Of a stretch of DNA of 11,567 nt, positions 8,258 through 11,567 are shown piece after piece; within the stretch, counting starts at the first letter, position 1, and the number at the start of each line of letters is the position of its first letter. A program made the position numbers and the translations under genes. Under the pieces are notes generated by a model, which was given only the letters and a program-made list of their open reading frames with translations, was not told the DNA's origin and searched no databases. This DNA is from an uncultured Lachnospiraceae bacterium (lineage in GTDB: Bacteria; Bacillota; Clostridia; Lachnospirales; Lachnospiraceae), in contig CAUCWU010000040.1 in NCBI GenBank assembly GCA_958446555.1, positions 1 through 11,567 on the forward strand, written 5' to 3'.

Positions 8258-9186
8258 TGACTCTTCCTCCTCTGAAAATACTTACCTAACAAAGTTGCAG
8301 TTAAATTGATAAACACAGTTAATACCATTAAGATTGCTGCAATCGCGAATGCAACACCAAACTCTCCCTGCTCCTTAGCATACATGTAAAGCGCAACTGT
8401 AAGTGTTGCACCTGCACTGTGAAGACCATCTATCATTCCATTTACTGCATGGGCAAGACCTGCGGTGAAAAGAAGCGCTGCTGACTCACCGATAATTCTT
8501 CCGACAGAAAGAATACATCCTGTCACTACACCATCAATACATCCCGGAAGTACAACCGTTCTGATAACTCTCCACTTTCCTGCGCCAAGTCCAAATGCAC
8601 CCTCGCGATAACTTTGTGGAACTGTCTTTAAGCTCTCCTGTGTTGTACGCATGATTGTCGGAAGATTCATGATCACAAGAGTAAGCGCACCTGCTAAAAG
8701 AGATGTCTGCAAGCTTAAAAACTGGCAGAAAAACAGCATTCCTACAAGACCATATATAATAGAAGGAATACCTGAAAGTGTCTCTGCTGCGTACTCAATC
8801 ATGCCAACTATTTTTTTGTTTGCGGCATACTCAGTCAGATATATTGCAGCACCAACACCAAGCGGAAGTACAATTACAAGCGTTGCAATTACGATATAAA
8901 GTGTATTTAAAATGTCAGGCAAAATACCAATGTTGTCATCGAGGTAGCTTGGAGATGTAGACACCAGTTTCCAGCTTATATTCGGAACACCTCTATATAA
9001 TACATATCCGATCATAAACAATACAAGTCCACATGTAATTGTTATGGAAAGCCCCATCAAAAACTTCATCAGACCTATATAAAGCTTACGCTTTATTCCC
9101 GGTCCATTCTTTGCAGCGGCACGCACTGTCATCACCGATTTTACATTTGCTGTCTGTGACGCCCCTATTGCTTCCTGTTTTGTCAT
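8254..9186 (-). CDS. pstA: Phosphate ABC importer permease PstA
   Basis: 310 residues from ATG 9186. A GTG three codons upstream (9195) is rejected because it overlaps the AAAGGAG ribosome site, which sits 8 nt from the ATG. After a polar N-terminal tail of about 40 residues there are about six membrane segments (near 43-65, 94-118, 133-157, 162-179, 216-235, 275-300). The importer-type permease loop that contacts the ATPase includes YREGAFGLGAGKWRVI (193-208). IPSIIYGLVGM (140-150) and VGRIIGESAAL (228-238) are typical PstA/PstC sequences. With PstC it forms the transmembrane phosphate channel. The gene lies 29 nt after pstC and is probably translationally coupled to pstB through the overlap. 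Confidence 0.96.
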   Translation of the reverse strand: MTKQEAIGASQTANVKSVMTVRAAAKNGPGIKRKLYIGLMKFLMGLSITITCGLVLFMIGYVLYRGVPNISWKLVSTSPSYLDDNIGILPDILNTLYIVIATLVIVLPLGVGAAIYLTEYAANKKIVGMIEYAAETLSGIPSIIYGLVGMLFFCQFLSLQTSLLAGALTLVIMNLPTIMRTTQESLKTVPQSYREGAFGLGAGKWRVIRTVVLPGCIDGVVTGCILSVGRIIGESAALLFTAGLAHAVNGMIDGLHSAGATLTVALYMYAKEQGEFGVAFAIAAILMVLTVFINLTATLLGKYFQRRKSQ

Positions 9187-9215
9187 CTTACTCACTCCTT
9201 TTATGAATCCGTTTT

Positions 9216-10082
9216 TCAGGCTTTCTCATGCTTTAAGAAAAAGTTCAGTGTTGCATTGATCAGCATGATAAACAAAAACAGCACCAGCGCAATTGAAAAC
9301 AGCGCCTGTCTTTGCAGTCCTGCTGAATATGACATCTCACTGGCAACAGCAGTCGTCAAAAAACGAACACTCTGGAACAATGACGGCATATTTGGAACAT
9401 TTCCTGAAACCATCATAACTGCCATTGCCTCGCCAATTGCGCGGCCCACACCTAATACAACTGCTGCTGCAATACCACTTCTTGCAGCTGGAACTGACAC
9501 CTTAAAATATGTCTCAATATCTGTCGCACCAAGTGCAAGTGATGCATCCTCATATTCCTTTGGCACTGCCTCAAGTGCATTGAGTGAAACCTTAATAATA
9601 GACGGCAAAATCATGATTGCAAGTACTATAATCGCTGCCAAAAGGCTTGCACCATCTGGCACATTAAACAATTTGCGGATACCAGGCACAAGAATCAGCA
9701 TACCGACAAGACCATAAACAACAGACGGAATACCTGCTAAAAGGCTGACAGCTGTCTCAATAACACCTCTTACCTTTGGTGATGCAATCTTTGCCAGGTA
9801 GACAGATGTGAAAAATCCGACTGGAACACCAAGCAAAATTGCACCTCCTGTTCCGTAAATACTTGTCATGATAAACGGTAAGATTCCAAATGATGGCTCA
9901 GAGGCGGTCGATGCCCATTTTGTGCCAAATAAAAACTGAAACAGACCAATTTTTGCGATTGCCGGCACACCGGAAATTACAAGATAAACTGTAATTAACA
10001 ATACACATCCGACCGTAATCAGTCCGAGAATCAAAAATATGCCATGTACTACTGTCTCTAACAGACTCTCTTTGCTCTTCAT
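9216..10082 (-). CDS. pstC: Phosphate ABC importer permease PstC
   Basis: 288 residues from ATG 10082. A GTG four codons upstream (10094) would sit only one base from the GGAAGG ribosome site, whereas the ATG is about 11 nt from it, so the ATG is preferred, though not certain. About six membrane segments are visible (near 13-37, 66-96, 108-133, 146-165, 203-222, 260-282). The ATPase-contact loop EYEDASLALGATDIETYFKV (177-196) is present, along with GIPSVVYGLVGM (117-128) and GVGRAIGEAMAVMM (211-224), typical of PstC. It pairs with PstA in the membrane. The gene begins 26 nt after pstS, with no terminator between them. Confidence 0.96.
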   Translation of the reverse strand: MKSKESLLETVVHGIFLILGLITVGCVLLITVYLVISGVPAIAKIGLFQFLFGTKWASTASEPSFGILPFIMTSIYGTGGAILLGVPVGFFTSVYLAKIASPKVRGVIETAVSLLAGIPSVVYGLVGMLILVPGIRKLFNVPDGASLLAAIIVLAIMILPSIIKVSLNALEAVPKEYEDASLALGATDIETYFKVSVPAARSGIAAAVVLGVGRAIGEAMAVMMVSGNVPNMPSLFQSVRFLTTAVASEMSYSAGLQRQALFSIALVLFLFIMLINATLNFFLKHEKA

Positions 10083-10108
10083 AAATCCTCGCACCCTTCC
10101 AATTGTGA

Positions 10109-11077
10109 TTATTCTGCTACCGCAACAGCACCTGCTGCCGAAATAATATCTGCTGCATCCTTTGAAGTTGCATAATCGAAGAATGCCTGTGCTGCCTCTG
10201 ATAATTCAGTACCATCCTTTGTAACAAGAACGAATGGACGCTGTACCTTATAAGAACCATCCTTTACTGTTTCCTCAGTTGCCTCAACACCATCTACTGA
10301 TACCTTCTTTACAGTATCCTTTACTGCTGCTAAAGATGCATATCCGATTGCACCAGGATTGCTTGAAACAGTTGTGATAACATCACCTGTAGATGTAAGC
10401 TCCTGACGATACTTGCAGGAATCAGATGTACCTGTAATAGACTCGAAACCATCTCTTGTACCACTTCCTGCCTCACGGCCAATCAGAACAATATCAGCGT
10501 CCTCTCCGCCAACCTCACTCCAATTTGTGATCTCGCCAGTGTAAATCTTTGCGATATCATCAAGAGAAAGATCCTCTACTGTATTCTCCTTATTAACAAT
10601 GATTGCAATACCATCAAGTGCCAGTGTAGTTTCTACTAAGCCCTGGCTCTTCTCCTCATCCTTTAATGCACGGCTGGAAAGACCGATATCGCAGCGTCCC
10701 TCAGATACAGCAGTGATTCCAGAACCAGAACCAGTTGGGTTGTAAGTAAAGGTAGCATCTGGATTTGCCTTTGTAAATGCCTCACCAAGAGCACCGATTA
10801 CCTTCTCCATAGAAGTAGAACCATCAGTTGCAACGCTTCCAGATACAGGAGTCTGGGCATCTGCCTTAGACTCAGCTGCTGCAGCAGATGTATCCTTAGC
10901 CTCTGCCTTGGCCTCAGTCTTAGCTTCTGTAGAAGCGGTAGTTGCTGCTGTTGATGCTGTTGACGCGGTGGTTGCTGCTGTTGACGCTGTAGTCTCCTTT
11001 TTATCTGTCTTTCCGCATGCGGTCAATGTTGAAATTGCAAGAGCTGCGGTTACTGCCATTGTGATCATCTTTCTCAT
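10109..11077 (-). CDS. pstS: Phosphate-binding lipoprotein PstS
   Basis: 322 residues from ATG 11077, behind AAAGGAAG. A longer in-frame reading to 11188 is rejected because it would place the signal sequence internally and run into the promoter. A short Arg/Lys start, a hydrophobic core and the lipobox LTAC with C21 mark a lipoprotein anchored to the outer face of the membrane. Residues 22-80 are a Thr/Ala/Ser/Glu/Lys-rich tether that includes a perfect decapeptide duplication. The PBP-like domain follows, with phosphate-contact motifs GSTSM (86-90), GSGSGITAV (116-124), SRALK (135-139) and REAGSGTRDGFE (201-212). It captures orthophosphate and delivers it to PstC/PstA. It is the first gene of the pst-phoU operon. 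Confidence 0.97.
   Translation of the reverse strand: MRKMITMAVTAALAISTLTACGKTDKKETTASTAATTASTASTAATTASTEAKTEAKAEAKDTSAAAAESKADAQTPVSGSVATDGSTSMEKVIGALGEAFTKANPDATFTYNPTGSGSGITAVSEGRCDIGLSSRALKDEEKSQGLVETTLALDGIAIIVNKENTVEDLSLDDIAKIYTGEITNWSEVGGEDADIVLIGREAGSGTRDGFESITGTSDSCKYRQELTSTGDVITTVSSNPGAIGYASLAAVKDTVKKVSVDGVEATEETVKDGSYKVQRPFVLVTKDGTELSEAAQAFFDYATSKDAADIISAAGAVAVAE
10928..10987 (-). repeat. 30-bp tandem duplication in the PstS tether
   Basis: Units 10928-10957 and 10958-10987 match at 26 of 30 bases and encode two identical copies of ASTAATTAST (residues 31-40 and 41-50). Three or four of the differences are silent third-position or synonymous serine-type changes, so the protein repeat is kept while the DNA has drifted. 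Confidence 0.85.
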
Positions 11078-11159
11078 AATAAAAACTTCCTTTCTGTTTC
11101 TACCCATTTTGTTGTGTTTGTTTTGTTTTCTCTTAACGCCACTAATCTTATTGTTTCTT

Positions 11160-11199
11160 TGTAAAATCAGAAAGCAGTGATATGTCAAATCTATGTAAA
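11160..11199 (-). promoter_or_regulatory. pstS promoter region with a candidate PhoP box
   Basis: On the minus strand TTTACA (11199-11194) and TTGACA (11188-11183) are exactly 11 bp apart, the spacing of PhoP-binding direct repeats known from Bacillus. TTGACA also matches the sigma-A -35 consensus. With a 17-bp spacer it meets a weak TTTACA -10 (11165-11160), or TTTTAC with 16 bp and an upstream TG. A weak -10 fits an activator-dependent promoter induced by phosphate starvation. The leader to the pstS ATG is about 75 nt. Confidence 0.55.
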
Positions 11200-11244
11200 A
11201 AAATAAAAAGAGCCACCAGGGACACGTAATGTCCCCGATAGCTC
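11197..11244 (-). terminator. Strong intrinsic terminator upstream of pstS
   Basis: GAGCTATCGGGGACA (11244-11230) pairs over 15 bp, including three G-T wobbles, with TGTCCCTGGTGGCTC (11224-11210) around the 5-nt loop TTACG. It is followed by five T, an A and seven T. It ends transcription entering from the ATPase remnant or the IS element, insulating the pst operon. Its T-tract lies directly against the first hexamer of the candidate PhoP box. Confidence 0.9.
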
Positions 11245-11254
11245 CTAACTATCG

Positions 11255-11512
11255 TCAGGCTTTATCATACTCTCTTAATTGAATATCCAGATGAATAACA
11301 TCATATTGATTCAAATGCTTTTTAAAATCAGACGCCTCGCTGATTTTCAACCCCGCAAACAAATCTTGTGAATCACACCCTTTGCTGTAATATGCTGTGA
11401 GCATATTTGCGGTTATTGATTTGCCAAATCGACGCGGACGGCTATTACAGATATATCCCTGCAAAGTATTCATTACCTTATTTGTATACTCCAGCATTTC
11501 AGTCTTATCAAC
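11255..11512 (-). pseudogene. Remnant of an AAA-ATPase-like / PD-(D/E)XK family gene, truncated at both ends
   Basis: 86 codons from GTT 11512 to TGA 11255 match the N-terminal part of AAA-ATPase-like proteins (PF09820 type, usually about 500-560 residues with a C-terminal PD-(D/E)XK nuclease-like domain). Visible family features are VDKTEMLEYTN, the atypical P-loop SRPRRFGKS, AYYSKGCDSQDLFAGLKI and NQYDVIHLDIQ. The normal start and about the first 20 residues are missing, replaced by an IS200/IS605-like end. After HLDIQ the frame jumps to LREYDKA and a stop; full-length relatives, from memory, continue with a long Walker B-containing region, so an internal deletion is likely. These genes are abundant and often decaying in Lachnospiraceae; their role is unsettled. 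An intact 90-residue product could still be read from a GTG at 11527 inside the IS end, but function is unlikely. Confidence 0.72.
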
Positions 11513-11567
11513 TTGACATACTCCCACGGTTAAAACCGTGGGATTCCTTAGATTCTTGTAGCGTCAT
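11513..11567 (-). mobile_element. Right end of an IS200/IS605-type (TnpB-family) element, continuing past the window
   Basis: The minus strand carries GGAATCCCACGG, a perfect hairpin of 9-bp arms (11542-11534 and 11531-11523, loop TT) and GTATGTCAA, ending at 11513. A subterminal hairpin, no terminal inverted repeat and a TCAA end are the hallmarks of this single-strand-transposing group's right end. The adjoining sequence changes abruptly to the ATPase remnant exactly at 11512. No transposase or TnpB coding can be called in the 55 visible bases. The name rests on remembered resemblance to such ends. Confidence 0.68.

Noticed and set aside
11078..11188. Extension of PstS to a start at 11188
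   Set aside because: It would add 37 polar residues before the lipoprotein signal and overlap the -35/-10 region. AAAGGAAG precedes ATG 11077.

Overview
The window reads as chromosomal DNA of a low-to-mid GC Gram-positive, most likely a gut Clostridia of the Lachnospiraceae type. This is inferred from strong AGGAGG-like ribosome binding sites, a T/A/S/E/K-rich PstS lipoprotein, a BspA-type surface protein and an AAA-ATPase-like gene, all common in that group. All genes that can be supported lie on the minus strand, so the text runs from the right edge to the left edge.

Right edge (about 11255-11567): the outermost 55 bases look like the right end of an IS200/IS605-type (TnpB-family) element, with a perfect 9-bp-arm hairpin and a TCAA end. 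It abuts, exactly at a codon boundary, a broken AAA-ATPase-like gene that also seems to have lost its middle and C-terminal part. A strong terminator (11197-11244) closes this debris off from the next operon.

Phosphate operon (6830-11077): pstS-pstC-pstA-pstB-phoU, a complete high-affinity phosphate ABC importer with its regulator PhoU. The spacing is tight (26 nt, 29 nt, a 4-nt overlap, 27 nt). A promoter region with two TT(T/G)ACA hexamers 11 bp apart resembles a PhoP box. A 12-bp-stem terminator (6774-6814) ends the operon.

Exporter operon (3084-6682): two half-size ABC exporters overlapping by one base (TAATG), driven by a near-consensus promoter at 6716-6743. Their motifs are complementary: the first has Asp and Gln in place of the catalytic Glu and switch His, while the second has a canonical ATPase core but an LSQGQ signature. 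This is the pattern of a heterodimeric exporter with one degenerate and one active ATP site (LmrCD/BmrCD/TM287-288 type).

Left part (1-2897): the first 965 residues of a very large secreted BspA-like protein, with a signal peptide, a repetitive Thr/Ser/Glu/Pro stalk, about 19 Treponema-type leucine-rich repeats in two blocks, and an unrecognised C-terminal region running off the window. Its leader holds a terminator-like hairpin between a candidate extended -10 promoter and the start codon. No tRNA, rRNA or CRISPR array was seen. No stretch longer than 300 bases lacks a gene. No clearly novel multi-gene system was found. The points most worth following are the IS/ATPase junction, the bspA leader and the asymmetric exporter.
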